DNA of 64,000 nt from Jiangella aurantiaca (GCF_004349105.1 NZ_SMLB01000004.1:124001-188000), one strand, 5' to 3'; counted from the stretch's first letter, positions 45,588-56,008 are shown. Numbers and translations: made by a program. The notes: generated from the sequence alone by a model not told the origin.

Positions 45588-46697
45588 GTGGCGGAGATCG
45601 AGATCGGCCGCGGCAAGCGCGGCCGCCAAGCATATGCCTTCGACGACGTGGCGATCGTGCCCTCGCGGCGCACTCGCGACCCCGAAGAGGTGTCCACCCA
45701 CTGGCAGATCGACGCCTACCGGTTCGAGATCCCGCTGCTCGCCGCGCCGATGGACTCCGTCATGTCGCCGGCCACGGCCATCGCGCTCGGGCGGGCCGGC
45801 GGGCTGGGCGTGCTCGACCTCGAGGGCCTGTGGACGCGGTACGACGACCCCGAGCCGCTGCTCGAGGAGATCGCCGGGCTCGAGGAGGGCAAGGCGCTCA
45901 ACCGGCTGCAGGAGATCTACGCCGCCCCGGTGCGTGAGGACCTCGTCGCCGACCGCCTGCGCGAGATCCGCGACGCCGGCGTGACGGTGGCCGGCGCGCT
46001 GTCGCCGCCCCGGGTGAAGCGCCATCACCGGGCCGTCATCGACGCAGGAGTCGACATCATGGTCATCCGCGGCACGACGGTGTCCGCCGAGCACGTCTCC
46101 GGCCGGGCCGAGCCGCTGAACCTCAAGCAGTTCATCTACGAGCTCGACGTCCCGGTCATCGTCGGCGGCTGCGCCACGTACCAGGCGGCGCTGCACCTCA
46201 TGCGCACCGGCGCGGCCGGCGTGCTGGTGGGCTTCGGCGGCGGTTCGTCGCACACCACCCGCTCGGTCCTGGGCGTCACCGTGCCCATGGCGACGGCGGT
46301 GGCCGACGTCGCGGCCGCCCGGCGCGACTACCTCGACGAGTCCGGCGGCCGGTACGTGCACGTCATCGCCGACGGCTCCATCGGCCGGTCCGGCGACATC
46401 GCCAAGGCCATCGCCTGCGGCGCCGACGCCGTCATGGTCGGCTCGCCGCTGGCCCGGGCCACCGAGGCGCCCGGCCGCGGCTGGCACTGGGGCTCCGAGG
46501 CGCACCACGCCGACCTCCCGCGCGGCGAGCGGGTGCACGTCGGCACCATCGGGCCGCTGGCCGAGATCCTGGGCGGCCCGTCGTACCTCGCCGACGGCTC
46601 CATGAACATCGTCGGCGCCCTGCGGCGCGCCATGGCGACCACCGGCTACACCGAGGTCAAGGAGTTCCAGCGGGTCGAGGTCACCGTCCTGCGTTGA
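45588..46697 (+). CDS. guaB3: GuaB3-type IMP dehydrogenase-related protein
   Basis: A 369-residue TIM-barrel protein without CBS domains, always near guaB in actinobacteria. It has the IMPDH-like AAPMDSVMSPATAIA and IADGSIGRSGDIAKAIACGADAVM. In the catalytic loop the sequence is GFGGGSSHTTR: His222 replaces the IMPDH Cys. A homologous GuaB3 from cyanobacteria has been reported as a GMP reductase; whether this one has that activity is not known. GTG 45588 is preceded by a TANNNT at 6 nt. Confidence 0.93.
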   Translation: MAEIEIGRGKRGRQAYAFDDVAIVPSRRTRDPEEVSTHWQIDAYRFEIPLLAAPMDSVMSPATAIALGRAGGLGVLDLEGLWTRYDDPEPLLEEIAGLEEGKALNRLQEIYAAPVREDLVADRLREIRDAGVTVAGALSPPRVKRHHRAVIDAGVDIMVIRGTTVSAEHVSGRAEPLNLKQFIYELDVPVIVGGCATYQAALHLMRTGAAGVLVGFGGGSSHTTRSVLGVTVPMATAVADVAAARRDYLDESGGRYVHVIADGSIGRSGDIAKAIACGADAVMVGSPLARATEAPGRGWHWGSEAHHADLPRGERVHVGTIGPLAEILGGPSYLADGSMNIVGALRRAMATTGYTEVKEFQRVEVTVLR

Positions 46698-46712
46698 TGG
46701 ACTCCGCGCTGG

Positions 46713-46731
46713 TGTAGTGGTTGCCACTACA
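46713..46731. promoter_or_regulatory. 19-bp palindrome upstream of second Uma2 gene
   Basis: TGTAGTGG-TTG-CCACTACA, perfect 8-bp arms, 22 bp before the ATG. TACAGT within its right edge could be a -10, so this is probably an operator. Confidence 0.55.
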
Positions 46732-46752
46732 GTTGGGTTGGGAGGTGGCGCC

Positions 46753-47319
46753 ATGACGGTGACAGCAGATCGCGAGGTCAGCTGGGACGAGTTGCTGCAC
46801 GCCTGGCTGTCGATCGATACTCCCGAAGGCTGGCGAGCGGAGATCGTCGACGGTGAGATGGTTGTGGCACCACGACCAGGTGTACCGCACAACGTCATCC
46901 TGGACGTGGTGAACAAGGCCTTGATCCGCCGTTGCCCCGACACATTCGGTGTCTTCCAGACGCTGGGTGTCACGGTGCCGACGGCGCGAGGAGCGTACGT
47001 CCCGGACCTCTGCGTCATCCTCCTCGACAGGCTGCCACGCGATGCCGAGTACGTTCCGGCTGAGCTCCTGTTGCTGGCCGTCGAAGTCACGTCGATGCGC
47101 AACGCCGACCACGATCGCAAGGCCAAGAAGTGGGGCTATGCCCATGCAGGTGTGCCGCTCTACCTGCTGATCGATCGGTTCGACGACGACGGCCCGACGG
47201 TGTCGCTGTTCTCCTCCCCGGTCGATGGTGCGTACAGCGAGACGAGTACGGTCCGATTCGGCAAGGCGATCACGCTGCCGGAGCCGTTCGGGCTCGAGAT
47301 CTCTACCAGCGCGTTCTGA
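46753..47319 (+). CDS. Uma2 family (DUF820) putative endonuclease
   Basis: A 188-residue Uma2/DUF820 protein. Motifs are RAEIVDGEMVVAPRPG, VPTARGAYVPDLCVI, LLAVEVTSMRNADHDRKAKKWGYAHAGVPLYLLID (segments), with the PD-(D/E)XK-like Asp/Glu/Lys order. Codon use is less GC-biased than in neighbouring genes, suggesting recent gain. The ATG at 46753 follows GGGAGGTGG, an unusually strong ribosome site. It lies between guaB3 and gabD2, with a palindromic operator candidate upstream. Confidence 0.85.
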   Translation: MTVTADREVSWDELLHAWLSIDTPEGWRAEIVDGEMVVAPRPGVPHNVILDVVNKALIRRCPDTFGVFQTLGVTVPTARGAYVPDLCVILLDRLPRDAEYVPAELLLLAVEVTSMRNADHDRKAKKWGYAHAGVPLYLLIDRFDDDGPTVSLFSSPVDGAYSETSTVRFGKAITLPEPFGLEISTSAF

Positions 47320-47345
47320 TCACCGCGGTGTCTGGGGCGACGCCG

Positions 47346-47351
47346 TAGGCT
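47346..47351 (+). promoter_or_regulatory. Leaderless -10 hexamer of gabD2
   Basis: TAGGCT with 7 nt to the ATG at 47359. Confidence 0.55.
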
Positions 47352-47358
47352 GGCCTCG

Positions 47359-48927
47359 ATGAGCAGCACAGTCAGCGTCGACGCCGTCGTCGACCGCGCC
47401 CTCCTGGACCGCCTGACCGACCGCGTCGTCGCCCGGCCGCGGGCCGAGCGGGTCGCCACCGTCGCGCCGTTCAGCGGCACCCCGCTGGCCGAGGTGCCGC
47501 TGTCCACCACCGACGACGTCGCGGCGGCGTTCGCCGCGTCCCGCGACGCCGCGCACTGGTGGGCGGCCCGGCCGATCGCCGAGCGGGCCCGCATCATCGG
47601 CCACATCCACGACCTCGTGCTCGACCGCCGCGCCGAGATCGCCGATCTCGTCCAGGCCGAGGCCGGCAAAGCCCGGCGCGACGCGTTCGAGGAGGTCGCC
47701 GACGTCGCGCTCGCCGCCCGGTACGTGTCCGTCCGCGGCCCGCGGGTGCTGCGCGAACGCCGCCGGCTCGGCCTGGCGCCCGGGCTGACCCGCGCCATCG
47801 AGGGCCACCGCCCCAAGGGCGTCGTCGGGGTCATCTCGCCGTGGAACTACCCGCTGACGTTGGCCATCTCCGACTGCCTGCCCGCGTTCGTCGCCGGCAA
47901 CGCCGTCGTGCACAAGCCCGACTCGCAGGCCATGCTGACGGCGCTGCTGGCGCGGTCGATCGCGATCGAGGCGGGGCTGCCGGAGGCGCTGTGGCAGATC
48001 GTCTCCGGTGACGGGCCGGTCATCGGCGGCGCGATCGTCGAGCACGCCGACTACGTGTCGTTCACCGGCTCCACCGCGACCGGCCGCGTCATCGCGGCGC
48101 GGCTGGGCGAGCGGCTGGTCGGCGCGTCGCTGGAGCTGGGCGGCAAGAACCCGATGCTGGTCCTCGACGACGCCGACCTCGACCGCGCCGCCGAGGCCGC
48201 CGTCCGGGCCTGCTTCTCCAACGCCGGCCAGCTCTGCATGTCGATGGAGCGGCTGTACGTCGCGGCGTCGGTGCGCGAGCCGTTCCTCGAACGGTTCCTC
48301 GGGCGGGTCGAGTCGATGCGGGTCGGCGCGGCGTTCGACTACTCCTGCGACATGGGCTCGCTGATGTCGCAGGCACAGCTCGACAAGGTCCGCGCCCACA
48401 TCGACGACGCCGTCGCGAAGGGTGCCCGGGTGCTCACCGGCGGGCAGGCCCGGCCCGACCTCGGTCCCTGGTTCCACGAGCCGACGGTGCTCGACAGCGT
48501 CCGGCCGGGCATGCTCGCGGCCGACCTAGAGACGTTCGGCCCGGTCGTGTCCGTCTACCCCGTCGGCTCCGACGACGAGGCGGTCGAGCTGGCCAACGAC
48601 ACCCCGTTCGGGCTCAACGCCAGCGTCTGGACGTCGAACCTGCGCCGTGGCGTCGACGTCGCCCGCCGGCTGCGCTCCGGCATCGTCAACGTCAACGAGG
48701 GCTACACCGCGGCCTGGGGCAGCCACGACCTCCCGATCGGCGGCATGGGCGCCTCCGGCCTCGGCCGCCGGCACGGGCGCGAGGGCATCCTGCGCTACAC
48801 CGAGCCGCAGGCCATCGCCGTCCAGCGGGCGCACAACCTCGCCCCGCTGAACGGCATGTCCTACGACACGTTCACGGACCTGTTCACGAAGTCGCTGCGC
48901 GTCCTGCGCCGCACAGGCCGCGCCTGA
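47359..48927 (+). CDS. gabD2: Succinate-semialdehyde dehydrogenase (NADP+)
   Basis: A 522-residue aldehyde dehydrogenase of the GabD2 type, which oxidises succinic semialdehyde to succinate. Catalytic Cys is in FSNAGQLCMSMERLY; the general base Glu in ASLELGGKNPMLV; the NAD(P) loop is FTGSTATGRVIA; GVISPWNYPL is family-typical. C-terminal GSHDLPIGGMGASGLGRRHGREG fits GabD2. A leaderless promoter precedes it. Element A of an inverted repeat pair begins one base after the stop. Confidence 0.92.
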   Translation: MSSTVSVDAVVDRALLDRLTDRVVARPRAERVATVAPFSGTPLAEVPLSTTDDVAAAFAASRDAAHWWAARPIAERARIIGHIHDLVLDRRAEIADLVQAEAGKARRDAFEEVADVALAARYVSVRGPRVLRERRRLGLAPGLTRAIEGHRPKGVVGVISPWNYPLTLAISDCLPAFVAGNAVVHKPDSQAMLTALLARSIAIEAGLPEALWQIVSGDGPVIGGAIVEHADYVSFTGSTATGRVIAARLGERLVGASLELGGKNPMLVLDDADLDRAAEAAVRACFSNAGQLCMSMERLYVAASVREPFLERFLGRVESMRVGAAFDYSCDMGSLMSQAQLDKVRAHIDDAVAKGARVLTGGQARPDLGPWFHEPTVLDSVRPGMLAADLETFGPVVSVYPVGSDDEAVELANDTPFGLNASVWTSNLRRGVDVARRLRSGIVNVNEGYTAAWGSHDLPIGGMGASGLGRRHGREGILRYTEPQAIAVQRAHNLAPLNGMSYDTFTDLFTKSLRVLRRTGRA

Positions 48928-48982
48928 CCATGATCATGTTCGCTGGCGGCGTGTCAGCGACCGCGAGGGAACATGATCATGG
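48928..48982. repeat. Palindromic element A (inverted partner of element B)
   Basis: Arms CCATGATCATGTTC (48928-48941) and GAACATGATCATGG (48969-48982) are a perfect 14-bp stem. The loop contains GGCGTGTCAGCGACCGC. Aligned by hand, 48 of 53 bases match the reverse complement of the element at 50013-50069. It lies just after gabD2 and can end its transcript. Confidence 0.85.
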
Positions 48983-49057
48983 GGACCGGGGTCGTGTTGT
49001 CCACAGATCGCCGCGTGCCCCTCGCGGCCGGGTGCTCGCCGGCGGACGATCGTGCTC

Positions 49058-50020
49058 ATGGACGTGCCGCCGCAGTACGACACCCCGGGCCTGCGTGAGC
49101 TGCTCGATCGGCAGCTGGGTCTAGTCTGTGCCGCGCAGCTCCGCAGCCTGGGCCTCGATTACCGCGTCGCTCGGCGCTGGGTCGCGGCCGGCCGCTGGCA
49201 GCGGCCGTACCCGGGCGTCTACGCCACCTTCAGCGGACCGCTGGACCGGGCCGCACACATCTGGGCCGCCATCCTCTGGGTGACGCCGGAGGCGGTGGCG
49301 AGCCACGCGACCGCGGCGGAGCTCGACGGACTGACCGGCCGCATCGACGATCGCATCCATGTCACCGCACCAGTCAGCAGGCGGGTGCGTGCACATGCCG
49401 ACGGCGTCGTCGTGCACTACGCGCACCGGCTCCCGCTCACCCGGCATCCGACAGCGAATCCGCCGCGTACGCGGCTCGAGGACACCGTCCTCGACCTGGT
49501 CGACGTCGCGGTTCGCGCCCGCGACGTCGAGTCCGTGGTGACGATGGCGGTCCAGAAGCGGCTGACCACGTCGCCGCGGCTCGCGGCTGCCTTGATGCGG
49601 CGAAAGAAGATCCGCTGGCGGGCGATGGCCGAGTCGATGCTGCTCGACGTCGCCGAGGGCGCCCAGTCGCCCCTTGAACTGCAGCACCTGCGCGCCGTCG
49701 AGCGGGCGCATCACCTGCCGCGAGGGTGCCGTCAACGCCGTCATGCCGGCGACCGCGTCATCTGGATCGACGTGGACTACGGGCCGTATCACACCAGGGT
49801 GGAGCTGGACGGCCGGCTGGGTCACGACGGCGAGGGCCGGTTCCGGGACCGCCGGCGCGACAACGCCGCCACGGTGAGCGGGGCGTGGACCCTGCGCTAC
49901 GGGCACAGCGAGATCTTCGGCGAGCCGTGCCGGGTTGCTCAGGAGCAGGCACGCGTCCTGCACGACCGCGGCTGGGCCGGCCAGCCCCGGCGCTGCGGAT
50001 CCGACTGCCCGATCCCGTGA
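49058..50020 (+). CDS. AbiEi-type N-terminal domain protein with DUF559-like nuclease fold
   Basis: A 320-residue protein. Residues ~5-90 look like the AbiEi antitoxin winged helix (LRELLDRQLGLVCAAQLRSLG and RRWVAAGRWQRPYPGVYA). Residues ~230-300 carry a VSR/DUF559 nuclease-like core: VIWIDVDYGPYHTRVELDGRLGH and RDRRRDNAATVSGAWTLRYG. Proteins with this layout are common and multicopy in actinobacteria, with unknown function; no partner toxin gene is here. The start is ATG 49058 or GTG 49052. Its stop lies inside element B. It is framed by inverted repeats A and B. Confidence 0.78.
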   Translation: MDVPPQYDTPGLRELLDRQLGLVCAAQLRSLGLDYRVARRWVAAGRWQRPYPGVYATFSGPLDRAAHIWAAILWVTPEAVASHATAAELDGLTGRIDDRIHVTAPVSRRVRAHADGVVVHYAHRLPLTRHPTANPPRTRLEDTVLDLVDVAVRARDVESVVTMAVQKRLTTSPRLAAALMRRKKIRWRAMAESMLLDVAEGAQSPLELQHLRAVERAHHLPRGCRQRRHAGDRVIWIDVDYGPYHTRVELDGRLGHDGEGRFRDRRRDNAATVSGAWTLRYGHSEIFGEPCRVAQEQARVLHDRGWAGQPRRCGSDCPIP

Positions 50021-50069
50021 TCATGTTCCCTCGCGGTCGCTGACACGCCGGGAGGGAACATGATCACGG
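50013..50069. repeat. Palindromic element B (contains stop of upstream gene)
   Basis: Arms CCCGTGATCATGTTCCCTC (50013-50031) and GAGGGAACATGATCACGGG (50051-50069) form a perfect 19-bp stem with a 19-nt loop GCGGTCGCTGACACGCCGG. The AbiEi-like gene stops at 50018-50020 inside the left arm. It separates two convergent genes and would serve as a strong bidirectional terminator. Confidence 0.9.
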
Positions 50070-50072
50070 GCA

Positions 50073-51872
50073 CTAACGGCTGGCGTCTGCGGAGGTGGCG
50101 GGGGCGCCGTGCCAGGACTCCCAGAGCGCGGCGTAGGCGCCGCCCTCGGCGACGAGCTCGTCGTGGGAGCCGAGCTCGGCGATCTGGCCGCCCTCGACGA
50201 CGGCGACCCGGTCGGCGTCGTGGGCGGTGTGCAGGCGGTGGGCGATCGCGATGACCGTCCGGCCGTGCAGCACCGCCGACAGTGACCGCTCCAGGTGCCG
50301 GGCCGCCCGGGGGTCCAGCAGCGACGTCGCCTCGTCGAGCACCAGCGTGTGCGGGTCGGCGAGGACGATGCGGGCCAGCGCGATCTGCTGCGCGAACGCC
50401 GGGCCCACCGGATGACCGCCGGACCCGACGACGGTGTCGAGGCCGTCGGGAAGCGCGTCGGCCGCCTCCAGGGCGTCGACGGCGGCCAGCGCGCGGCGCA
50501 GCTCGTCGTCGGACGCGGACGGCGCCGCCAGCGCGAGGTTGTCGCGCAGCGTGCCGACGAACACGTGGTGCTCCTGGGTGACCAGCACGACCTCGCGGCG
50601 CAGCCGGTCGACGTCGAGGTCGACCAGAGGCACGCCGCCGACGTCGACCCGGCCGGTGCGTGGCGGGTGGATGCCGGCCAGCAGCCGCCCGAGCGTCGAC
50701 TTGCCCGCGCCCGACGGGCCGACTATGGCCAGCCGCTCGCCGTGCGCCAGCTCCAGCGACACCCCGTGCAGGACGTCCTGCCCCTCGACGTAGGCGTAGC
50801 GGATGTCGTCGGCCTGGATGTCCTCGCCCGCGGGCAGCGCACCACTCGGCGACCGGTCCGGCGGCACGTTGGCGATGCCGACCACCCGGGCGAACGATGT
50901 CAGCCCGACCTGTAGCTCGTCGAGCCACGACACCAGACGGTCGACGGGGTCGACGATCTGCACCATGTAAAGGACGACGGCGGTCACCTGGCCGGCCGTC
51001 GCGTGGCCGCCCGACGCCAGCCAGGCGCCCCAGGCCAGCGTCGCCACCACTGGCAGCACGTAGGCCATCTCCGCCGTCGGGAACCACACGCTGCGCAGGA
51101 ACAGCGTCCGCTTCTCGGCCGCGAACGCCTCGCGCAGGTCGTCGTCGGAGCGCGTGACCCGGACGTCGCCGAGACCGAGCGCCTCGATGGTCCGGGCGCC
51201 GTCGACGGTCTCGGTGATGGTGCCGTTGATGGTCGCGTACGCCGCCCGCTCCCACAGGTAGCCCGCTCGTGCGCGCTTGAGGTACCAGCGGGTGCCCGCG
51301 ATCAGCAGCGGCGCGCCGACGATGGCTCCCACCGCCACCAGCGGCCCGGCCAGTACGGCCGCCGCCAACGTCAGCACCGTCGTGACCAAAGCGACCAGGA
51401 TCTCCGGCACCGCGAACCGCACCGTCCGAGACAGCGCGTCGATGTCGCCGGTGGTGCGGGCGACGAGGTCGCCGGTGCCGGCCCGCTCGACGGTGGACAG
51501 CGGCAGGCTGAGCACCCGCGTGATGAACGTCTCGCGCAGTTCGGCGAAGACCCGCTCGCCCAGCACCAGCGACCGCCGGATGGCGACCCGGGTCAGCAGC
51601 GCCTGGACGACGATGCAGCCGGCCAGCACGGCCGCCAGGACGTCGACCCGGGTCTGCGAGCCGTCGCCGGTGACGGCGTCGACCATGCGGCCGAGCAGGA
51701 ACGGCCCGGCCAGTCCGGCGGCGGCCGCCAGCACGTGCACGACCAGCGCGACGGTCAGCGTGGTGCGGTGCCGGCGGAACAGCCGGCCGGCCTCCTGGCG
51801 GACCTCGGCGGGGGTCGCGACGGGGAGTGCGCCCGCGGGCGCCGGCCCGGTCGGGGGCGTCGTCGTGCTCAT
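50073..51872 (-). CDS. ABC exporter, fused permease/ATPase (second subunit)
   Basis: A 599-residue half transporter. About six membrane helices (residues ~35-310) precede the ATPase. Walker A is [17 protein letters not shown]; the signature region reads [14 protein letters not shown] where LSGGQ is expected, so it is degenerate; Walker B is [12 protein letters not shown]; the H-loop is AIAHRLHTA. The degenerate signature fits one half of a heterodimeric exporter. Its start overlaps the first-subunit stop by 4 bp. Substrate unknown. Confidence 0.92.
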   Translation of the reverse strand: MSTTTPPTGPAPAGALPVATPAEVRQEAGRLFRRHRTTLTVALVVHVLAAAAGLAGPFLLGRMVDAVTGDGSQTRVDVLAAVLAGCIVVQALLTRVAIRRSLVLGERVFAELRETFITRVLSLPLSTVERAGTGDLVARTTGDIDALSRTVRFAVPEILVALVTTVLTLAAAVLAGPLVAVGAIVGAPLLIAGTRWYLKRARAGYLWERAAYATINGTITETVDGARTIEALGLGDVRVTRSDDDLREAFAAEKRTLFLRSVWFPTAEMAYVLPVVATLAWGAWLASGGHATAGQVTAVVLYMVQIVDPVDRLVSWLDELQVGLTSFARVVGIANVPPDRSPSGALPAGEDIQADDIRYAYVEGQDVLHGVSLELAHGERLAIVGPSGAGKSTLGRLLAGIHPPRTGRVDVGGVPLVDLDVDRLRREVVLVTQEHHVFVGTLRDNLALAAPSASDDELRRALAAVDALEAADALPDGLDTVVGSGGHPVGPAFAQQIALARIVLADPHTLVLDEATSLLDPRAARHLERSLSAVLHGRTVIAIAHRLHTAHDADRVAVVEGGQIAELGSHDELVAEGGAYAALWESWHGAPATSADASR

Positions 51873-53590
51873 TCCGGGTCCTCCTCTCGGGTGACGGTGC
51901 GGCGGTAGGCGGGGGTGGTGCTCATCAGCTCGTCGTGGCTGCCGGTGGCGACCAGCGCGCCGTCGTCGAACCAGGCGACGGTGTCGGCCTTGGCCAGCAG
52001 GAGCGGGCTGGCGGTGACGACGACGGTGGTGCTCCCGGCGCGGGCGTCGCGCAGCCGGCCGGCGATGGCCGCCTCGGTGTGCGCGTCGACGGCGCTGGTC
52101 GGCTCGACCAGCACTAGCACCTCGGGCTCGCGCACCAGCACGCGGGCCAGCGCGACCCGCTGCCGCTGCCCGCCGGACAGCGACCGGCCGCGCTCCTCGA
52201 CCGTGGCGTCCAGCCCTTCGCGCAGCGTCTCGAGCACGTCGCCGGCCGACGCCGTCTCCATGGCCGCGATCAGCTCGGCGTCGTCGTGCCGGCCGTACGG
52301 GTCCAGCCCGCCGCGCAGCGAGCCGGTGAACAGCGTCGGCTCGGGGTCGCTCACCACGATGCGGCGGCGGACTTCGGCGACCGGCAGCTGGTCGAGCGGC
52401 ACGTCGCCGAGTCGCACGCCGTTGCCGGGGGCAAGCCGGCCCAGCCGGTCGGCCAGCGCCGCGGTGAACGCCGGCTCGTCGGACACCAGCATGGTCAGCG
52501 TCCCCGGCTCGACCCGGAGCCCGGTGACCTCGTCAACCAGCACGCCCGATGGCACTGGCACCGGCGCCTCGGCGGCCGCGGCGGGTGCGGCGTCGGACAC
52601 CTCGCGCTCGATGGCCAGCACCGCGAGCACGCGACGCGCGGCCACCCAGGCCCGGGTGGCGACGAACGCCATCTCACCGGCCGTGCGGACCGGCATGAGC
52701 AGGAAGAACGCGTAGCCGTACAGGGCGACCAGCGCGCCCGGTTCGACGTCGCCGCGCAGCACCAGCCGCGCACCCACCCACGTCAGCAGCACCAGGAACA
52801 CGCCCGGCAGCAGCACGAGGACGGCGTCGAGCAGCGCCTGCGTGCCGGCCAGCCGGACGCCGGCCGCGCGTACGGTCTCGGACCGCTCGGCGTAGCGGCG
52901 GATGAACACCTTCTCGCCGCCGATGCCGCGCAACACCCGCAGGCCGGCCACGGTGTCGGCACCCAGCGCGGTGAGGTCGCCGAGCGCCTCGCGCTGGCGC
53001 CGCTGTCGTTCCTGCAGCGGGCGGATCAGCGGGCCCATCGCGACGACAAGCAGCGGCACGCCGATGAGCACCATGAGCCCGAGCGGGACCGACGTGTCCA
53101 GCACGATGAGCGCGACGAGGACGTAGGACACGAGCGCGCCGGCGAACCGGGGCGAGACCTCCATCATGTGGCCGATGTGCATGGAGTCGCTGGAGACCGT
53201 GGCCACGACCTCGCCGGTGGACATGGTCTTCGGCACCGCCGGACCGGTGCGGGCCGTGTGCCGCGAGACCAGCTGGATGACCCGGAACGCGGCGTACAGC
53301 CAGTTGGCCACCGACGCCCGGTGCCGCATGACGCCGGCCAGCGCCTGCAGCAGCCCCAGCCCGGCGACGAGCGTCGCCCACCGTGCCGTGCTGCCGGAGT
53401 CGTCGTCGACGATGCCGTCGATGCCGTGACCGATGGCCCACGGGATCAGTGCCTGCGCGACCATCCAGGCGATGCCGAAGAACGCGCCGACCACGAGGGT
53501 GCGCCGCTGCGCCCGCCCGAGCCAGGCCAGGAACCTGGTACGGGAGCGGGTGTCCGGAGTGCCGGGATCGGCGTAGGGAAGATCGCGCAC
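51869..53590 (-). CDS. ABC exporter, fused permease/ATPase (first subunit)
   Basis: A 573-residue half transporter paired with the next gene. Membrane domain residues ~20-310, then an ATPase with [32 protein letters not shown]: canonical signature, but the Walker B Glu-type position is VEPTS instead of DEPTS, and the Walker A region ([15 protein letters not shown]) is not canonical. A degenerate site on this subunit is usual in heterodimeric exporters. The start is GTG 53590 or TTG 53596. A palindrome CACAGT-N4-ACTGTG overlaps its promoter. Confidence 0.88.
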   Translation of the reverse strand: MRDLPYADPGTPDTRSRTRFLAWLGRAQRRTLVVGAFFGIAWMVAQALIPWAIGHGIDGIVDDDSGSTARWATLVAGLGLLQALAGVMRHRASVANWLYAAFRVIQLVSRHTARTGPAVPKTMSTGEVVATVSSDSMHIGHMMEVSPRFAGALVSYVLVALIVLDTSVPLGLMVLIGVPLLVVAMGPLIRPLQERQRRQREALGDLTALGADTVAGLRVLRGIGGEKVFIRRYAERSETVRAAGVRLAGTQALLDAVLVLLPGVFLVLLTWVGARLVLRGDVEPGALVALYGYAFFLLMPVRTAGEMAFVATRAWVAARRVLAVLAIEREVSDAAPAAAAEAPVPVPSGVLVDEVTGLRVEPGTLTMLVSDEPAFTAALADRLGRLAPGNGVRLGDVPLDQLPVAEVRRRIVVSDPEPTLFTGSLRGGLDPYGRHDDAELIAAMETASAGDVLETLREGLDATVEERGRSLSGGQRQRVALARVLVREPEVLVLVEPTSAVDAHTEAAIAGRLRDARAGSTTVVVTASPLLLAKADTVAWFDDGALVATGSHDELMSTTPAYRRTVTREEDPE

Positions 53591-53597
53591 GACCAAC

Positions 53598-53613
53598 CAC
53601 AGTACGAACTGTG
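53598..53613. promoter_or_regulatory. Palindromic operator at ABC exporter promoter
   Basis: CACAGTACGAACTGTG: perfect 6-bp arms, 4-nt spacer. Read on the minus strand it includes TACTGT, 8 nt before the GTG at 53590, so a bound repressor would cover the -10. Confidence 0.55.
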
Positions 53614-53668
53614 AAGGTCGTGTCGCACCTGGTTTTCCCGCAGGCTGAGATCGTTCCCAGGGCGTCGG

Positions 53669-56008
53669 TCAGCCGCCGAAGACCGGCCGCGCCACCAGGT
53701 GCTCGGTCACAGTCGTCGCGTTGCCGGCACGGTCGACGGCCCGGATCTCGACGGTGTGCCGCCCGGGCCGCAGCCGGACCGGCTCGGAGTATGTGGTCCA
53801 CGGCCCGCCGTCGAGCCGGTAGGCGATCTCGTGCACCCCGATGCCGGCGCCGTCGTCGGCGGTCAGCTCGAGGTACGGCCGCCAGTCGCCGTCCACGTAG
53901 CCGATGCCGGCGGTGACGGCCGGCGGCGCGGCGTCGGGCGCGGGTGGCGTCCACCGGAACAGCTCCGCCCCGGACGCCATCGCGAGGTCGCCGCCGTCGA
54001 CCACGGTGAACGGCGAGTACCCGAACGTGCCCAGGTCCTCGGCGGCGCCCGTGGCGCCGTACACCCGGTGCAGCCGCTGACCGGCCGACACATACAGGGC
54101 GTCGGCGCCGGGCACCGGCTCGACGATGCCGGCCTGGTGCGGCCAGGTCTTGCGCCCCGGCGGCAGCGGCGCGCCGAGCTGGACGGTGCGCATCGTGGCG
54201 CCCGTGGCCGGGTCGAGCTCGACGAGGGCGGACCCGGCCAGCGTCCACAGCCGCCCGGCCGCATCGAATGTCGTCGCCACGTAGCTCGGCGCGCCCGGCA
54301 CCGGCGAGACCTGCCAGCTCACCTCGCCGCTCGCCGGGTCGAACGCCAGCACCGTCCCCTCGGACTGCACCGGCTCCGGGCTGCCGGTGCCGCCGTAGAC
54401 CCAGGTGCCGGCGTACAGCGTCCGGCCGTCGGACGACGCCGCCAGCGAGGTCAGCGCCCGGTCCGGCGAGAGGTCGTCGAGGAAGCGGGTCTGCCCGGTC
54501 GTGCGGTCGGCCACCGCGACCGAGCCGCCGAACGTCGAGCCCTTCGGCCCGGTCGCGGCCACCACGAGGTCGCCCACCGGGAGCATCGCGAAGATCCGGT
54601 CCTGCGGGTTCTGCGTGTGCTGCTTGAAGTCCCACAGCTTGACGGGGTTGACCGGCGTGCCGGGAGGGCCGGGGGCGTAGTCGGGGTCGTTGAGCGGAGC
54701 GTCCGGGTCGTAGCGGTAGCCGCGCGCGTCCGGGTACCCGCCGATCCAGACGTTCTCGCCGTCGTCGTAGATCTGCTCCGTCTGTGCGAACCGGCGGAAC
54801 CGGGACGCCCCGGTCTCGGCGTCGACGTGGGCGAACCCGTTGAGGAACCCGCCGGCCCACACGCCGCCGCCGGTGGCCGCCTCGAGCGAGAGGATCTCGA
54901 TCGGCTCGCCCGGGACCGCCGTCGGCACCACCTCGCCGCGGCCGGTCGCCGGGTTGTACCGCCACAGCTCGCCGCGCCAGAAGAAGCCGGTCAGCGTCAA
55001 CCCGGGCCACTCCGGGTCGCCGAGGTCCACCCAGCCCACGCCGCGGTAGTTGTAGACCCGGCCCTCGTAGCGCAGCGACGTCGGGGCGGCGGCGCCGGTG
55101 GCCGGGTCCCACGCGGTCAGCGTATTGGATCGCATGACGTACAGCTCGCCGTCCGGGCCGGCCGCCGGCAGCTCCAGGCCGGCGACGGTGTCCAGCGACG
55201 CGCCCCAGGTCCCGGTGGCCGGGTCCAGTTCGTAGAGCGGCGCGTACTTGATGTCGGTACCGATGCGCACGTAGATCCGGTCGCCGACGACGTTGACGTC
55301 GAACACCGAGGTCAGTTCGTTCCCCGGGTCCGAGGCGGGCGGCAGCGCGATCTCCCGCTTCGCGCCGGTCGCCGGGTCCACCTCGACCAGGTGCGCGCGG
55401 GTCATGGTGCCGACGTAGAGCTTGCCGCCGTACGACGCCACGGTCCGGGCCTGCTGGGTGTCCGCGGCGACGGCGCCGTAGTCATGGAACGCGCCGGTGT
55501 CCGGGTCGTACGCGTAGAGCCGCGCACCGGGGAAGGTCACGCCGTAGATGCGGCCGTCGGGGCCCTCGACGATGTCCCACCCGAACGTCTGGCCCGCGGC
55601 GACCTGCCCGAGGTCCTCGACGGCGTCCGCGCCCCACGGCAGGCGGTAGAGGCGCCCGTTGGGATTGGTGCTGACATAGACGTCGCCGCTCTCGAGCGCG
55701 ACGACGCCGGTCGCGGAGTTGGCGCCGGGCAGCGGCGTCGTCAGCAGGATCTCGCCGGTGCGCGCGTCGGCGGCGGACAGCCGGACCGGCTGGCCGACGG
55801 TGACGCCGTAGACGGTGGGCACGCCGTCCGGGGTGGTCGCCACGGCGCCGCCGACGAGGGTGACGTCGTTCAGCGGGGCGCCCAGCGAGACCGGCGCGGC
55901 GACGGCGGACGACTCGGCGTCCGCGGGTGCCGCCGTGCTGGTCAGGGCGGTGACGAGGACGGCGGAGAGGGTGGCGGCGAGCGGGACGGCGAGGAGCGGG
56001 CGGCGCAT
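53669..56008 (-). CDS. Large secreted beta-propeller protein with C-terminal Ig-like domain
   Basis: A 779-residue exported protein. Signal peptide to about residue 32 (ADAES). The body is a long series of propeller-type strands: [60 protein letters not shown]; the repeated DPATG turns suggest a PQQ/WD-like propeller. The last ~90 residues, [19 protein letters not shown] and [15 protein letters not shown], match OmpL47-type/Ig-like modules. Function unknown; a polysaccharide lyase or binding role is possible. It starts at ATG 56008, divergent from guaA. Confidence 0.82.
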   Translation of the reverse strand: MRRPLLAVPLAATLSAVLVTALTSTAAPADAESSAVAAPVSLGAPLNDVTLVGGAVATTPDGVPTVYGVTVGQPVRLSAADARTGEILLTTPLPGANSATGVVALESGDVYVSTNPNGRLYRLPWGADAVEDLGQVAAGQTFGWDIVEGPDGRIYGVTFPGARLYAYDPDTGAFHDYGAVAADTQQARTVASYGGKLYVGTMTRAHLVEVDPATGAKREIALPPASDPGNELTSVFDVNVVGDRIYVRIGTDIKYAPLYELDPATGTWGASLDTVAGLELPAAGPDGELYVMRSNTLTAWDPATGAAAPTSLRYEGRVYNYRGVGWVDLGDPEWPGLTLTGFFWRGELWRYNPATGRGEVVPTAVPGEPIEILSLEAATGGGVWAGGFLNGFAHVDAETGASRFRRFAQTEQIYDDGENVWIGGYPDARGYRYDPDAPLNDPDYAPGPPGTPVNPVKLWDFKQHTQNPQDRIFAMLPVGDLVVAATGPKGSTFGGSVAVADRTTGQTRFLDDLSPDRALTSLAASSDGRTLYAGTWVYGGTGSPEPVQSEGTVLAFDPASGEVSWQVSPVPGAPSYVATTFDAAGRLWTLAGSALVELDPATGATMRTVQLGAPLPPGRKTWPHQAGIVEPVPGADALYVSAGQRLHRVYGATGAAEDLGTFGYSPFTVVDGGDLAMASGAELFRWTPPAPDAAPPAVTAGIGYVDGDWRPYLELTADDGAGIGVHEIAYRLDGGPWTTYSEPVRLRPGRHTVEIRAVDRAGNATTVTEHLVARPVFGG

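Noticed and set aside
48928-50069. An insertion sequence or transposon around the AbiEi-like gene
   Set aside because: Inverted elements flank the gene, but no transposase motif or target-site duplication is visible, so I only call repeats.
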